NCBI GenBank assembly: GCA_015689735.1
Contig: WVSP01000001.1
Coordinates: 174,001-238,000 of the forward strand
Direction: 5' to 3'
DNA: 64,000 nucleotides
DNA from: Rhodobacterales bacterium LSUCC0031
GTDB taxonomy: Bacteria; Pseudomonadota; Alphaproteobacteria; Rhodobacterales; Rhodobacteraceae
Each line of letters opens with the position of its first letter. Positions within the stretch are counted from its first letter, which is position 1. Shown one piece after another: positions 43,418 through 52,798 of this stretch. The position numbers were made by a program, and so were the translations under genes. The notes beneath the pieces are model-generated. The model saw nothing but the letters and a program-made list of their open reading frames with translations. It ran no database searches and had not been told where the DNA came from.

Positions 43418-44977
43418 TCAATCCAGCCAGACCTCGACCCGTCGGTTGACCGCCCGCCCTTGCTCTGTGTCTTCGCAGGCCATGGGCATCGCCTCGCCAA
43501 AACCTGCGACATCGAGTGTGACGCGCCCAGGCGTTGCTGCATTGGCGGCGGCTTGAACAGCATCGCGGGCGGCCTCGGCCCGGCGCAGGGCGACACGCAT
43601 GTTGATCTCGGCGGCCCCCGCGCTGTCGGAAAATCCCACGAAGATCAGCCGCCGCCCATCGAAGGCACCGCTTTCGATCGCTGCGGCAAGCCGGGCCACG
43701 GCGGCGCGCGACAACGCATCAAGATCGCTTGAACCATCCGAAAAGCGCATGGTTGCCGAAAGCCGTTCGGCCCCACGAAGGCGGGCAACCAAGTTCTGCA
43801 ACTGCGCCAGCGGCACCTCGTCGCCTGCGGCGGCAATGGCATTGGCCAACCGCATGCCTTGATGATCAAGCGGCGTCAGGGTCAGCCCTTGATCGACAAA
43901 CCCTGTCGCTGCGACAATGACCTCGGCTGCGGCGGTTTCGGTCCAATCGAGAAAATCCTGCACCAGCTGTGGCAAGCGTCGCGGCGCCAGATAGACATGG
44001 ACCGGCATGGTCAGGGGGTAATCTTCGGCCTTGATCGCGTGGATATCGGCCGTCTTGATGAGGCCGCATGCCCCCAAGAGCGGCAAGTGGCGCACCGCGC
44101 CCTCAGGCACCCGCCCAGAGACACCAAGCGCAAAGCTATCGCGGGCCACCGCGGCGGCAAGCCTTTGCGCGTTATCGTGATGGGTGATCATCGGTGTCAG
44201 ATCGCCCTCGGCGGCGCCAAGCGCGAGGGCTGCAAAGACTTGCGACATGCCCGTGTCCGCATTCAGCATATGCCGCGCGATGGGCGCATCGGGGCCACCG
44301 AGCGCTTGCCAATTGTCGATCTCGCCGCGAAATACCGCCGTCAGATCGTCAAGCGAAATGGTGTCGATCGGATTGGTAGCGGCAACCAACGGTACAAGCG
44401 CATCGAGGGCGATGACACGCACGCGGCGGCTGAGTGGTGGATCATCGGGCGCGCTGGCCCGATCGGCGCGGTCTTCGCCCTGCGTCGGTAAGCGCAAGGT
44501 GAGCGCCATGTCGGTTTCGCCGTTCAACAAGGCCAGAAAGCCTGTATCGCTATTGCCGGGGCTGATCAGGAACCTTGCAGCGATGCTGGCGTCGGGGCGT
44601 GTCAATTCATAGACCAACGCGGCACCAGACGGTTCAGGTCCGCGCAACGCCATTGCCCGGCTTTGCGCAAACCCCGCAAGCAGAGCAGGCAGAAGGGTTT
44701 CGATCACCATGCTCTCGCCGGCGAGGCGGGCCTCTGCGGTAAAGCGCATCAGGTCGGGGCATCCCGGTCCGGCGCAGGCTACGCCCTCGGCTGCAACCGT
44801 CAGTGGTCCATAGATGCTGTCGATCTGGTAATAGGTGCCGTCAAAGGCAGTGAGTGTCCCCTCGACCACGACGCCGCCATCGAGCGAACGCAAGGCAACA
44901 TCCTGCGCGATGGCAGGCTTGGCTGCGGGAACACACAAAAAGGTCAGCCATAGGGCGACCCCATACCGAATAAACAT
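43418..44977 (-). CDS. Fusion of PstS-like substrate-binding and OmpA-like peptidoglycan-binding domains
   Basis: The 519-residue exported protein (signal MFIRYGVALWLTFLCVPAAK) joins a phosphate-binding-protein-like domain to an OmpA domain. The PstS-like domain spans about residues 120-380 and includes IDTISLDDLTAVFRGEIDNW, a typical PBP-like hinge; ADTGMSQVFAALALG; and ATGFVDQGLTL. The C-terminal OmpA domain (about residues 400-519) carries FVGFSDSAGAAEINMRVALR and ends with NRRVEVWLD. It should be a periplasmic, peptidoglycan-tethered ligand-binding protein; no transporter genes accompany it. I chose the ATG at 44977 over a GTG at 44995 because of the signal peptide. Confidence 0.75.
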   Translation of the reverse strand: MFIRYGVALWLTFLCVPAAKPAIAQDVALRSLDGGVVVEGTLTAFDGTYYQIDSIYGPLTVAAEGVACAGPGCPDLMRFTAEARLAGESMVIETLLPALLAGFAQSRAMALRGPEPSGAALVYELTRPDASIAARFLISPGNSDTGFLALLNGETDMALTLRLPTQGEDRADRASAPDDPPLSRRVRVIALDALVPLVAATNPIDTISLDDLTAVFRGEIDNWQALGGPDAPIARHMLNADTGMSQVFAALALGAAEGDLTPMITHHDNAQRLAAAVARDSFALGVSGRVPEGAVRHLPLLGACGLIKTADIHAIKAEDYPLTMPVHVYLAPRRLPQLVQDFLDWTETAAAEVIVAATGFVDQGLTLTPLDHQGMRLANAIAAAGDEVPLAQLQNLVARLRGAERLSATMRFSDGSSDLDALSRAAVARLAAAIESGAFDGRRLIFVGFSDSAGAAEINMRVALRRAEAARDAVQAAANAATPGRVTLDVAGFGEAMPMACEDTEQGRAVNRRVEVWLD

Positions 44978-44995
44978 AAGGCCGCCCAAGCGCAC

Positions 44996-45799
44996 TCAAT
45001 CGCTTGCGACTGTTGTGGTGTCGAAGGGATTTTGCAACACGAGAAAATCACCGATGCCGTCGCAAGGCGGCATTGTGACGAGGATTGGCTGGCTTACCAT
45101 GGCCCCGTCCGGGGTCAGGTGGATCGCTGTTGCGCGCACCGCGCGCGCACAGGTGTCGGCCGTGATCGGGATATCGACCTCAAAGCGGATGTCGTTCAGC
45201 CGTTCACGTGATGTCGTATAAATCTGGGCCTGCCACGAGGGGGTCAATTTCGGGTCGCCGAGCACGGACAGAGCGCCGCCATCACCCTTGGCCATATCGG
45301 CGCTGTCGCCTGGTGCCGTTTGCCAGATATGCCCCGGCGCGCCGAAACCAGCGCCCCCCTCTAAGGCGTGCAGCGCCATACCGAGATTACCCTCCCATGC
45401 GATGGCGACACGGGCAAAGTCCCGAAAATCGGATAAACCGGCCATGGCCATGGCCTCGGTGCCGTCGGGGCCGCGGACCGTGAAAAAGGCCGGTGTTTCA
45501 AATGCCGGGAAATCAAGGGTCAAAAGGCCCATCGCGTCGCTGCGCGCCCCGAAGCTGAGGCCTGCATGCATAATGTCCAGAGCGGCCAAGGGGCGGCAGG
45601 GGTCCATGATGTCAAGGGCCACAATGGCACCGGGCATGGCTGTTGCCGTGATCGACATCCCGCAAGGCAGGCCAAATTTGCTGACTGATTGGCCTTGGGC
45701 CGGGGATATACCGCCAATAGCACTGCCCGCGCAGATCAAGAAAAAGAGCAAGAGATAGGAAGGGCCAGCCCAGCGAAGAATCCACCGTCCCTTGGCCAT
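44996..45799 (-). CDS. Exported protein of unknown function upstream of the PstS-OmpA fusion
   Basis: The 267-residue protein starts at the ATG at 45799, with GGAGGTGA ideally placed. It has a signal peptide or anchor (RWAGPSYLLLFFLICAGSAI). The mature part opens with FGLPCGMSITATAMPGAIVAL and contains a second Cys pair region (PCRPLAAL, DTCARAV, MPPCDGIGDFL). No family beyond similar hypothetical proteins beside secA in Rhodobacterales comes to mind; some are labelled translocase from their position only. It ends directly before the OmpA fusion gene, so the two are likely co-transcribed and may act together in the periplasm. Function unknown. Confidence 0.75.
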   Translation of the reverse strand: MAKGRWILRWAGPSYLLLFFLICAGSAIGGISPAQGQSVSKFGLPCGMSITATAMPGAIVALDIMDPCRPLAALDIMHAGLSFGARSDAMGLLTLDFPAFETPAFFTVRGPDGTEAMAMAGLSDFRDFARVAIAWEGNLGMALHALEGGAGFGAPGHIWQTAPGDSADMAKGDGGALSVLGDPKLTPSWQAQIYTTSRERLNDIRFEVDIPITADTCARAVRATAIHLTPDGAMVSQPILVTMPPCDGIGDFLVLQNPFDTTTVASD

Positions 45800-45913
45800 C
45801 GCATCACCTCCCCCGTGCAAGGTGTTTCGCGCAGCGCTAGCGGTAGATTGTGGCGAAAGCAGGGAAAAACTGATCTTAGTTTGTGAACAATCCTACCGGC
45901 GCACGGTCAGGGA

Positions 45914-48622
45914 TTAGGCAAGTCGCCCATGACAATGCTTGAACTTTTTCCCCGACCCACAGGGGCAGGGATCGTTGCGGCCGGGATCGCCCCAAGTGGC
46001 CGGATCGCTTTCCACAAAGCCTGCACGCGCGGGGCCGAGGGCGGCGGTGTTATCCGGAATTGCGCTTGCAGCTTGCAAGGCGCGTTGTGCGGCCTCTTGC
46101 TGTGCTTGAAGTTGGCGGATCAACTGCTCTTGCTGCTCGGCGCTGAGCGGCTGGATGCGGGCTAGTTTGCTGGTCACATCGGCGCGCAGGCTGTCGAGCA
46201 TCGTCTCGAAGAGCTGGAAGCCCTCGGTTTTGTATTCGTTCAGCGGGTCGCGCTGGGCGTAGCCACGGAAACCTACGACCGAGCGCAGATGTTCCAGCGT
46301 CAGCAGGTGGTCGCGCCATTTCTGGTCGATCGTCTGCAACAAGACCTGCTTCTCGATCGAACGCATCTGCTCGGCGCCGAATTGGGCGGCTTTGGCGGCC
46401 ATGAATTGATCGGCGGCCTGTTCCAGACGTTCGCGGATCACCTCTTGATCCACACCATCCTCGGCGGCCCACTCGGCCAGCGGGGGATCGATGCCCAATG
46501 TCTCGCGCAGGGCGGTGGCCATTGCCTCGACTTCCCACTGATCTGCGTAGGATTTCGGCGGCATGTAGGTATCGACCAGATCCTCGATGACTTGGTGACG
46601 CATGTCGGACGTCACCTCGGCGATATCATCGGCGGCCATGACCTCGCGGCGCTGATCAAAGATCACCTTGCGCTGATCGTTCATCACGTCGTCGAACTTC
46701 AACAGCTGTTTGCGGATGTCGAAATTGCGCCCCTCGACCTTGGCTTGGGCGCGTTCGAGTGATTTGTTGACCCAAGGGTGAACGATCGCCTCACCCTCCT
46801 TCATGCCCAAGGTCGAGAGCATCTTGTCGAGCTTTTCAGACCCGAAGATGCGCATCAGATCATCTTCGAGCGATAGGAAGAACGACGACCGCCCCGGATC
46901 CCCCTGACGGCCCGAGCGGCCGCGCAGCTGGTTGTCGATGCGGCGGCTTTCGTGGCGTTCGGTCGCCAGAACGTAAAGCCCGCCTGCGGCCTTGACCTTT
47001 TCCTCGTCGGCCTTGTGTTCGGCTTCGATCCGAGAGCGAATGGCTTGATGATCGCCTGTCGGATCGGCGGCGATGGCCTGCATCACCTTGAACTCGATGT
47101 TGCCGCCCAGTTTGATGTCGGTGCCGCGACCGGCCATGTTGGTGGCGATGGTGATGGCACCCAGCTTGCCCGCATCGGCGACGATCTGGGCCTCTTGTTC
47201 GTGCTGGCGGGCATTGAGAATGTTGTGGGGCAGCTTGGCCGCGGCCAGCATCTTGCCCAGCATTTCCGATTTTTCGATGGAGGTCGTGCCGACAAGCACC
47301 GGCTGGCCCTTTTCATGCGCCTCGCGGATGGCCTCGACGATAGCCTCGTATTTCTCGCGCGCGGTGCGATAGACGGCGTCGTCATCATCTTGGCGGGCGA
47401 CCGGCACATTGGTGGGAATCTCAACCACGCCAAGGCCATAGATCGCCATGAATTCCTCGGCCTCGGTGGCGGCGGTCCCGGTCATGCCGGCCAATTTGCC
47501 ATAAAGGCGGAAGTAATTCTGGAAGGTCACGGAGGCGAGTGTGACGTTCTCGGGCTGGATGGCACAACCCTCCTTGGCCTCGATGGCTTGGTGCAGACCG
47601 TCTGACAGGCGGCGGCCAGGCATCATCCGGCCAGTGAACTCATCGACCAAGACCACCTCGCCTGAGCGGACGATATATTGCTGGTCCTTGTGGAACAGCT
47701 TGTGCGCGCGCAGGGCATTGGTCAGGTGATGCACGATTGTCGTGCTTTCAGGGTCGTAAAGGCTTTGTCCCTCGGGCAGGAGGCCGGTCCGGTGCAGCCG
47801 ATCTTCGAGGAAATCATTCCCTGCATCGCTAAAGGTCGCGCTGCGGGCCTTTTCATCGATGGTAAAGTGATCATCCTGTACATCGGGGATGATCTTGTCG
47901 ATCGTGATATACAGCTCCGAGCGGTCTTGGGTCGGGCCGGAAATGATCAGGGGCGTGCGCGCCTCGTCGATCAAGATACTGTCCACTTCGTCCACAATGG
48001 CGAAGTTATGGCCGCGCTGGGCCATGTCGGACAGGCTGGCGCGCATGTTGTCGCGCAAATAGTCGAAGCCAAGCTCATTGTTCGTCGCATAGGTGATGTC
48101 GGCGGCATAGGCCGCGCGCTTTTCCTCGTCGGGCTGGCGCGGATAAATCACGCCTGTGGTCAGCCCCAAGGCGGCATAGACCTTGCCCATCCATTCCGCA
48201 TCACGCTTGGCAAGGTAGTCGTTGACGGTCACGATATGCACGCCCTTGCCCGACAGCGCGTTGAGATAGGCAGGGAATGTCGCGACCAGCGTCTTGCCTT
48301 CGCCGGTTTTCATCTCGGCGATATTGCCCTGATGCAAGAAGATACCGCCGATCAGCTGCACGTCATGGGCGCGCAGGCCAAGGGCGCGGCGCGCGGCCTC
48401 CCGGCAATTGGCAAAGGCTTCGGGCAAGAGCGCGTTCAAATCCTCGCCCGCTTGCGCACGTTCACGCAATGCAGTGGTCTTGGCGATGATGTCGTCATCA
48501 GTCATCGCTTTGTGGGTGGTTTCCAGCGCATTTATCTTGGCCACAAGGGGCTGGACGGACTTGACCTTGCGATCGTTTGACGAGCCAAAGACCTTTTTCG
48601 CGAGCGAACCCAATCCGAGCAT
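45914..48622 (-). CDS. secA: Preprotein translocase ATPase SecA
   Basis: SecA drives Sec-dependent export at the inner membrane. The 902-residue protein carries the DEAD-motor elements: Walker [21 protein letters not shown] (GEGKT), Walker [12 protein letters not shown], the PPXD domain, the RGTDI motif [11 protein letters not shown] and [10 protein letters not shown]. At the C-terminus the zinc-binding SecB-interaction motif reads [15 protein letters not shown] chose the ATG at 48622 ([13 protein letters not shown]), the conserved SecA N-terminus, with AAGGCG before it; the open frame extends further without support. It is divergent from the parvulin gene, which handles exported proteins. 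Confidence 0.97.
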   Translation of the reverse strand: MLGLGSLAKKVFGSSNDRKVKSVQPLVAKINALETTHKAMTDDDIIAKTTALRERAQAGEDLNALLPEAFANCREAARRALGLRAHDVQLIGGIFLHQGNIAEMKTGEGKTLVATFPAYLNALSGKGVHIVTVNDYLAKRDAEWMGKVYAALGLTTGVIYPRQPDEEKRAAYAADITYATNNELGFDYLRDNMRASLSDMAQRGHNFAIVDEVDSILIDEARTPLIISGPTQDRSELYITIDKIIPDVQDDHFTIDEKARSATFSDAGNDFLEDRLHRTGLLPEGQSLYDPESTTIVHHLTNALRAHKLFHKDQQYIVRSGEVVLVDEFTGRMMPGRRLSDGLHQAIEAKEGCAIQPENVTLASVTFQNYFRLYGKLAGMTGTAATEAEEFMAIYGLGVVEIPTNVPVARQDDDDAVYRTAREKYEAIVEAIREAHEKGQPVLVGTTSIEKSEMLGKMLAAAKLPHNILNARQHEQEAQIVADAGKLGAITIATNMAGRGTDIKLGGNIEFKVMQAIAADPTGDHQAIRSRIEAEHKADEEKVKAAGGLYVLATERHESRRIDNQLRGRSGRQGDPGRSSFFLSLEDDLMRIFGSEKLDKMLSTLGMKEGEAIVHPWVNKSLERAQAKVEGRNFDIRKQLLKFDDVMNDQRKVIFDQRREVMAADDIAEVTSDMRHQVIEDLVDTYMPPKSYADQWEVEAMATALRETLGIDPPLAEWAAEDGVDQEVIRERLEQAADQFMAAKAAQFGAEQMRSIEKQVLLQTIDQKWRDHLLTLEHLRSVVGFRGYAQRDPLNEYKTEGFQLFETMLDSLRADVTSKLARIQPLSAEQQEQLIRQLQAQQEAAQRALQAASAIPDNTAALGPARAGFVESDPATWGDPGRNDPCPCGSGKKFKHCHGRLA

Positions 48623-48845
48623 GCGATACGCCTTCTTGTGGTGGCCGCGATGCGCGCCATGGCGCGCGGGCCGGTAAAACTCAAACGATCGTGTGGGGCA
48701 TCTGGGTTGTTCGGCCCATCGCGTCGGTCTATCTACAGCGCAAATGCATTGCGCCCCATCAACAGTCGTCAAGCGACATAAGGGGCCGCCACATGGGTGT
48801 CAACGCGGGCAACCGCCGCCGCGCCATAGCCAAGGAAGCCTTTTC

Positions 48846-49685
48846 ATGAAGAGACACATCGCAAGCACCGCCCTGTCGTTGATCCTTGCCTTGCCTGCCG
48901 CCGCGCAAGACAGCATCGATGCAGGCACGGTTCTGGCCACGGTCGGCGAGACCGAGATCACCTTGGGCCATGTCATCGCGATGCTGACCGTCTTGCCGCC
49001 GGAGTATCAGGGCTTGCCGGATAACGTGTTGTTTGACGGGTTGTTGGAGCAGCTTGTGCAGCAAGAGGTGTTGGCCGCTGTTGCCGAACAAGATATCGGC
49101 TTGACCGAGCGTCTGGGCCTTGAAAACGAGCGCCGCGCCTTTCTTGCGGCGACCTTGATCGAGCGGGTCGGAAACACACCCATCGCCGCGGCGGATTTGC
49201 AGGCGGCTTATGACGCCCAATTCGGCAGTGTCGGGCCGATCACGGAGTACAATGCAAGCCATATCTTGCTCGATACCGAGGATGATGCCCAAGCGGTCAT
49301 CGCCGCCTTGGCCGAGGGTGCAGATTTCGCAGAACTGGCGCGCGAGCGCTCGACCGGTCCCTCTGGCCCCAATGGCGGTGCGCTGGGCTGGTTCACGGCC
49401 GGCATGATGGTGCCGACATTCGAACAGGCGGTTTTTTCGCTGTCCGTTGGCGAGGTTTCAGCCCCGGTCGAGACGCAGTTTGGCTGGCATGTGATCTTGC
49501 TGAACGAAACACGCGATCAGGCCCCACCCGCAATCGAAGACGTGCGCGCCGAGCTTGAAGATGGCCTGAGACGCGCACGGGTTGAGGCGACGATGCAAGA
49601 ATTGACCGCCGCCGCCGAAATCACGCGCTCTGCGATAGAGATTGACCCGGCCGTTATCCGGGATTTGGATCTGCTTGCCGAATAA
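48846..49685 (+). CDS. Parvulin-type periplasmic peptidyl-prolyl isomerase
   Basis: The 279-residue protein has a signal peptide (HIASTALSLILALPAAAQDS) and a SurA/PrsA-like N-terminal chaperone region (LEQLVQQEVLAAVAEQ). The parvulin domain begins at ASHILLDTEDDAQAV (the conserved H-I-L) and continues with GPSGPNGGALGWF, MVPTFEQAVFSL and FGWHVILL. It should isomerise prolines and help outer-membrane or secreted proteins fold, and its neighbour is secA on the other strand. AAGGAAG stands before the ATG at 48846; the frame is open further upstream but that part lies in the secA promoter region. Confidence 0.92.
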   Translation: MKRHIASTALSLILALPAAAQDSIDAGTVLATVGETEITLGHVIAMLTVLPPEYQGLPDNVLFDGLLEQLVQQEVLAAVAEQDIGLTERLGLENERRAFLAATLIERVGNTPIAAADLQAAYDAQFGSVGPITEYNASHILLDTEDDAQAVIAALAEGADFAELARERSTGPSGPNGGALGWFTAGMMVPTFEQAVFSLSVGEVSAPVETQFGWHVILLNETRDQAPPAIEDVRAELEDGLRRARVEATMQELTAAAEITRSAIEIDPAVIRDLDLLAE

Positions 49686-49710
49686 CGGCGGTCATCAGGG
49701 GACATAGACG

Positions 49711-51042
49711 ATGGCGAAGGACGACAAGAAGAAAAAAGGCAAATCCAAGGATAAGGCCGCCAAAAAGGTCAAGTCTGCAAAGCCCACGACAAAGGCCCCG
49801 CTCAAGGTGTCGCCCTTGGCACCCGCTACCTTTCCCGATCTGCCCGTCATCGCCGGCGTACGCTTTGCCGCCGGAGAGGCTGGGGTGCGTTACGCCAATC
49901 GCACCGATGTGATGCTGGCCCATATCGCCCCCGGTGCTGTGATGGCAGGTGTGTTCACCCGCTCGGCCACGCGTTCGGCGGCGGTGCTAGATTGTCAGGC
50001 CAAGCTTGCCGCCCTCGACCCCGCGCCGAAAAAGGGGTTTGGTATTGTGGTGAATTCGGGCAACGCCAACACATTCACCGGCCAGCGCGGCGCAAGCGAC
50101 GTGGCCGTGATCGCTGATGCGGCGGGTAGCGCGCTCAAGATCCCGGCGGCGCATGTTTTTACCTGCTCTACCGGCGTGATCGGTGAACCGCTTCCGGCCG
50201 AAAAGATTACTGCAATTTTGCCAGTGCTGGCCGATGGTCTGGATGCGGCCAAGGCCGCTGTTGCCGCGTGCGCCATTATGACAACCGACACCTTTCCCAA
50301 GGGCGCGATGGCTGAAACGGTGATTGGCGGCAAGGCCGTCAAGATCGCTGGTTTCGCCAAGGGCTCTGGCATGATCGCGCCCGATATGGCGACGATGCTG
50401 GGCTATATCTTTACCGATGCCGCCATTGCGCAAGAGTCACTGCAAGCCATGGTGTCGGGGGCGACCAAGCAAAGCTTTAACGCGGTGACGGTCGATAGCG
50501 ACACCTCGACCTCGGATTGCGTTTTGGTCGCTGCGACCGGCAAGGCGGGCAATCTGCCCATTACCACCACCCGTGGCCGCGATGCCCGCGCCTTTGCCGA
50601 GGCTTTGAGCGCGGTGATGCGCGATCTGGCCTTGCAGATCGTGCGTGATGGCGAAGGGGCGACCAAGCTGGTGGAAGTGCGCGTGACAGGCGCGAAATCG
50701 GCCCGCGATGCCGACAAGGTCGCGCGCGCCATCGCTAATTCGCCCTTGGTCAAGACCGCTATCGCCGGGCAAGATCCCAACTGGGGCCGCATTGTCATGG
50801 CTGTCGGCAAATCGGGTGCGGCGGCAGATCGTGACCTGTTGACTATCCATTTCGGCCCGCATCTGGTTGCTGAAAAAGGCTGGCGCTCTGAGAGTTATGT
50901 CGAGGAAACGGTGGCGGCTTACATGATGGGGCAAGAGCTTTTGATCGCCGTTGATCTAGGGCTGGGGCGTGGCAAGGCTACGGTTTGGACCTGTGACCTG
51001 ACCCATGCCTATATCGACATCAACGCGGATTACCGTTCGTGA
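49711..51042 (+). CDS. argJ: Bifunctional ornithine acetyltransferase / N-acetylglutamate synthase
   Basis: ArgJ transfers the acetyl group from N-acetylornithine to glutamate in arginine synthesis, and may also use acetyl-CoA. The 443-residue precursor cleaves itself before a Thr in the KGSGMIAPDMATMLGYIFTD segment; the motif is intact. VIGEPLPAEKI and the C-terminal DPNWGRIVMAVGKSG block also match. The N-terminus is unusual: about 35 residues are almost pure Lys/Ala/Ser (MAKDDKKKKGKSKDKAAKKV) before the conserved VSPLAPATFPDLP, and it is not seen in most family members I know. It is followed by mutT with a GTGA overlap. Confidence 0.95.
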   Translation: MAKDDKKKKGKSKDKAAKKVKSAKPTTKAPLKVSPLAPATFPDLPVIAGVRFAAGEAGVRYANRTDVMLAHIAPGAVMAGVFTRSATRSAAVLDCQAKLAALDPAPKKGFGIVVNSGNANTFTGQRGASDVAVIADAAGSALKIPAAHVFTCSTGVIGEPLPAEKITAILPVLADGLDAAKAAVAACAIMTTDTFPKGAMAETVIGGKAVKIAGFAKGSGMIAPDMATMLGYIFTDAAIAQESLQAMVSGATKQSFNAVTVDSDTSTSDCVLVAATGKAGNLPITTTRGRDARAFAEALSAVMRDLALQIVRDGEGATKLVEVRVTGAKSARDADKVARAIANSPLVKTAIAGQDPNWGRIVMAVGKSGAAADRDLLTIHFGPHLVAEKGWRSESYVEETVAAYMMGQELLIAVDLGLGRGKATVWTCDLTHAYIDINADYRS

Positions 51043-51437
51043 AAACGATCCTCGTCTCGGCTGTCGCGCTCATCGATGGCGATGGGCGAGTACTGCTTGC
51101 CCAACGCCCGGCAGGGAAATCCATGGCTGGTCTGTGGGAATTTCCCGGTGGCAAGGTCGAGCTGGGCGAAACCCCGGAGGCGGCTTTGATCCGCGAGTTG
51201 CACGAGGAGCTGGGCATAGATACCTGGGCCTCGTGCCTTGCGCCGCTGACATTTGCCAGCCATAGCTACCCAGATTTTCACCTGTTGATGCCGCTTTTTG
51301 CCTGTCGGAAATGGCAAGGTATTCCTCAGCCGCGCGAAGGGCAGCGCCTTGCTTGGGCGCATGCGCGCGATTTGCGCAACTATCCCATGCCACCCGCCGA
51401 TATCCCGCTGATCCCGATCCTGCGCGATTGGTTATAA
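51039..51437 (+). CDS. mutT: MutT-like Nudix hydrolase (8-oxo-dGTP diphosphatase)
   Basis: MutT removes 8-oxo-dGTP from the nucleotide pool and so prevents A-to-C transversions. The 132-residue protein shows the full Nudix box GGKVELGETPEAALIRELHE followed by ELGI (about residues 38-60), the WEFPGGKVE strand before it, and an AWAHARDLRNYPMPPADIP C-terminal segment typical of MutT. The start is GTG at 51039, overlapping the argJ stop by four bases (GTGA), which supports translational coupling. No GT-mispair partner genes (mutM, mutY) are in the window. Confidence 0.92.
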   Translation: MKTILVSAVALIDGDGRVLLAQRPAGKSMAGLWEFPGGKVELGETPEAALIRELHEELGIDTWASCLAPLTFASHSYPDFHLLMPLFACRKWQGIPQPREGQRLAWAHARDLRNYPMPPADIPLIPILRDWL

Positions 51438-51562
51438 TCGCGCAAAAGCGAATTGACGCGCGAAAGATACATAAAATACAAACCTAAGATGTTGAATTTC
51501 CAGAGAAAATAGCCCCGTTTGGGGTTATGATCCCGGCATGCGGTGATCTGGGGAATTTGGCT
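51438..51562. other. AT-rich spacer with possible promoter before the 46-residue gene
   Basis: This 125-bp stretch is much more AT-rich than its surroundings. It contains TTGACG at 51453-51458 and an AT-rich stretch ATAAAATACAAA about 13-18 bases downstream, a plausible sigma-70-type promoter for the small gene that follows. A small stem CCCC-GTTT-GGGG (51513-51524) comes later and may end mutT transcription or cap the leader. Confidence 0.4.
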
Positions 51563-51703
51563 GTGCTTGTAACGGTCGTATTGGGAAGCAGCGTTTATAT
51601 TCAGGGCGTGTTCGTCAGACGCCATGAGAATGGCATGGTCACCGTGCGCATCGGCGACCGGCTTTTCACCGGTCGCCCCGCAAATACCGAGATTGCCGCC
51701 TGA
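51563..51703 (+). CDS. 46-residue conserved-looking small protein
   Basis: A GTG at 51563 with GGGGAA seven bases upstream opens a 46-residue frame ending at TGA 51701-51703. Its product begins MLVTVVLGSSVYIQGVFVRR and ends FTGRPANTEIAA. It is mostly alternating hydrophobic and charged residues, consistent with a small beta-sheet domain (GMVTVRIGDRLFTG), with no signal peptide. Similar short proteins (pattern GSSVY-x-QG-x-FV then V-x-V-x-x-G-x-x-F-x-G-x-P) occur, to my recollection, in Rhodobacterales. It lies between mutT and convergent hemH, too short for most gene callers. Function unknown. Confidence 0.6.
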   Translation: MLVTVVLGSSVYIQGVFVRRHENGMVTVRIGDRLFTGRPANTEIAA

Positions 51704-51709
51704 GCGTGC

Positions 51710-52786
51710 TTAGTCTAGCCAACCCCTGAGATTGGCTTCGACAACGCCCGCCAGCGCATCGATATGGGCGGCATCGTCGTTGAGGCAGGGGATATAGGTG
51801 AATTCCTCACCGCCGGCATGTTCGAAGCTTTCCTTGATCTCTTCGTTGATCTCTTCCAGCGTCTCGATGCAATCGGCAGAGAAAGCGGGGGCGACGACCG
51901 CGATGCGCTTTTTGCCCTGTTCGGCCAGCCGCGCGACCTCCTCGACTGTATAGGGCTTTAGCCACTCCTCGGGGCCGAACCGGCTTTGGAAGGTGGTCAC
52001 GATCTCGGTCTTGTCCCAGCCCAGCCGCTCGCGCAGCAGGCGCGTCGTTTTCTGGCACTGGCAATGGTAGGGGTCGCCCTCCAGCAGATAGCGTTTCGGC
52101 ACGCCGTGATAGCTGCACACCAGCACATCGGGGCGGTTTTCAAGACCCGCATAAGCGCGTTCGACCGATAGGGCCAACGCCTCGATATAGGCGGGGCTTT
52201 CATAATAGGGCTCGACCGTGCGCACGATCGGCTGCCATTTGATATTTTCAAGGCTGCGAAAGAACTGGTCGCAGGCGGTGGCCGAGGTCGCGCCTGCATA
52301 TTGCGGATATAGAGGGAAAAACAGGATCTTGGTGCAACCTTGGGCGACCAGCGCATCGACCTTGGACTTGGTCGAGGGGTTGCCATAGCGCATGCAGAAA
52401 TCGACCACGACCCGGTCGCCGTACCGCTCTGCCATCTTTTCGGCCATCAGTGCGGTCTGCGCCTTGGTGATGGTCATCAAGGGGCTTTCGTTCAGCTCTT
52501 CGTTCCAGATGGATTTGTAATTCGCACCCGAGGAAAAGGGACGCTTGGTCAGGATGATCAGCTGCAAGAGCGGTTGCCAGATCCAGGGGCTGTAGTCGAT
52601 CACGCGCCGATCCGAGAGGAATTCGTTAAGGTAGCGGCGCATCGGCCAATAGCTGTAGTGATCGGGTGTGCCGAGGTTGGCGAGCAAGATACCAACCTTG
52701 CCGAATGTCACCTTGGGGTGATCCGCGCCGGCATGGGGCAAGTGGTTGGCGGGCATATCGGCTTGCGTCTCGGACATCATGTTCAT
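51710..52786 (-). CDS. hemH: Ferrochelatase
   Basis: Ferrochelatase inserts Fe(II) into protoporphyrin IX, the last step of protohaem synthesis. The 358-residue protein has the conserved N-terminal core VGILLANLGTPDH, the active-site His and surrounding SYHGVPKRYLLEGDPYHCQC, the ARG-like region VDFCMRYGNPS and FSADCIETLEEI, with the usual catalytic Glu. The N-terminal 25 residues before KVTFGKVG are non-conserved. It is at the membrane face. It converges on the 46-residue gene, and upstream on the same strand lies an NDUFAF5-like gene 12 bases before its start. Confidence 0.96.
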   Translation of the reverse strand: MNMMSETQADMPANHLPHAGADHPKVTFGKVGILLANLGTPDHYSYWPMRRYLNEFLSDRRVIDYSPWIWQPLLQLIILTKRPFSSGANYKSIWNEELNESPLMTITKAQTALMAEKMAERYGDRVVVDFCMRYGNPSTKSKVDALVAQGCTKILFFPLYPQYAGATSATACDQFFRSLENIKWQPIVRTVEPYYESPAYIEALALSVERAYAGLENRPDVLVCSYHGVPKRYLLEGDPYHCQCQKTTRLLRERLGWDKTEIVTTFQSRFGPEEWLKPYTVEEVARLAEQGKKRIAVVAPAFSADCIETLEEINEEIKESFEHAGGEEFTYIPCLNDDAAHIDALAGVVEANLRGWLD

Positions 52787-52798
52787 CTTCAGGCGACC

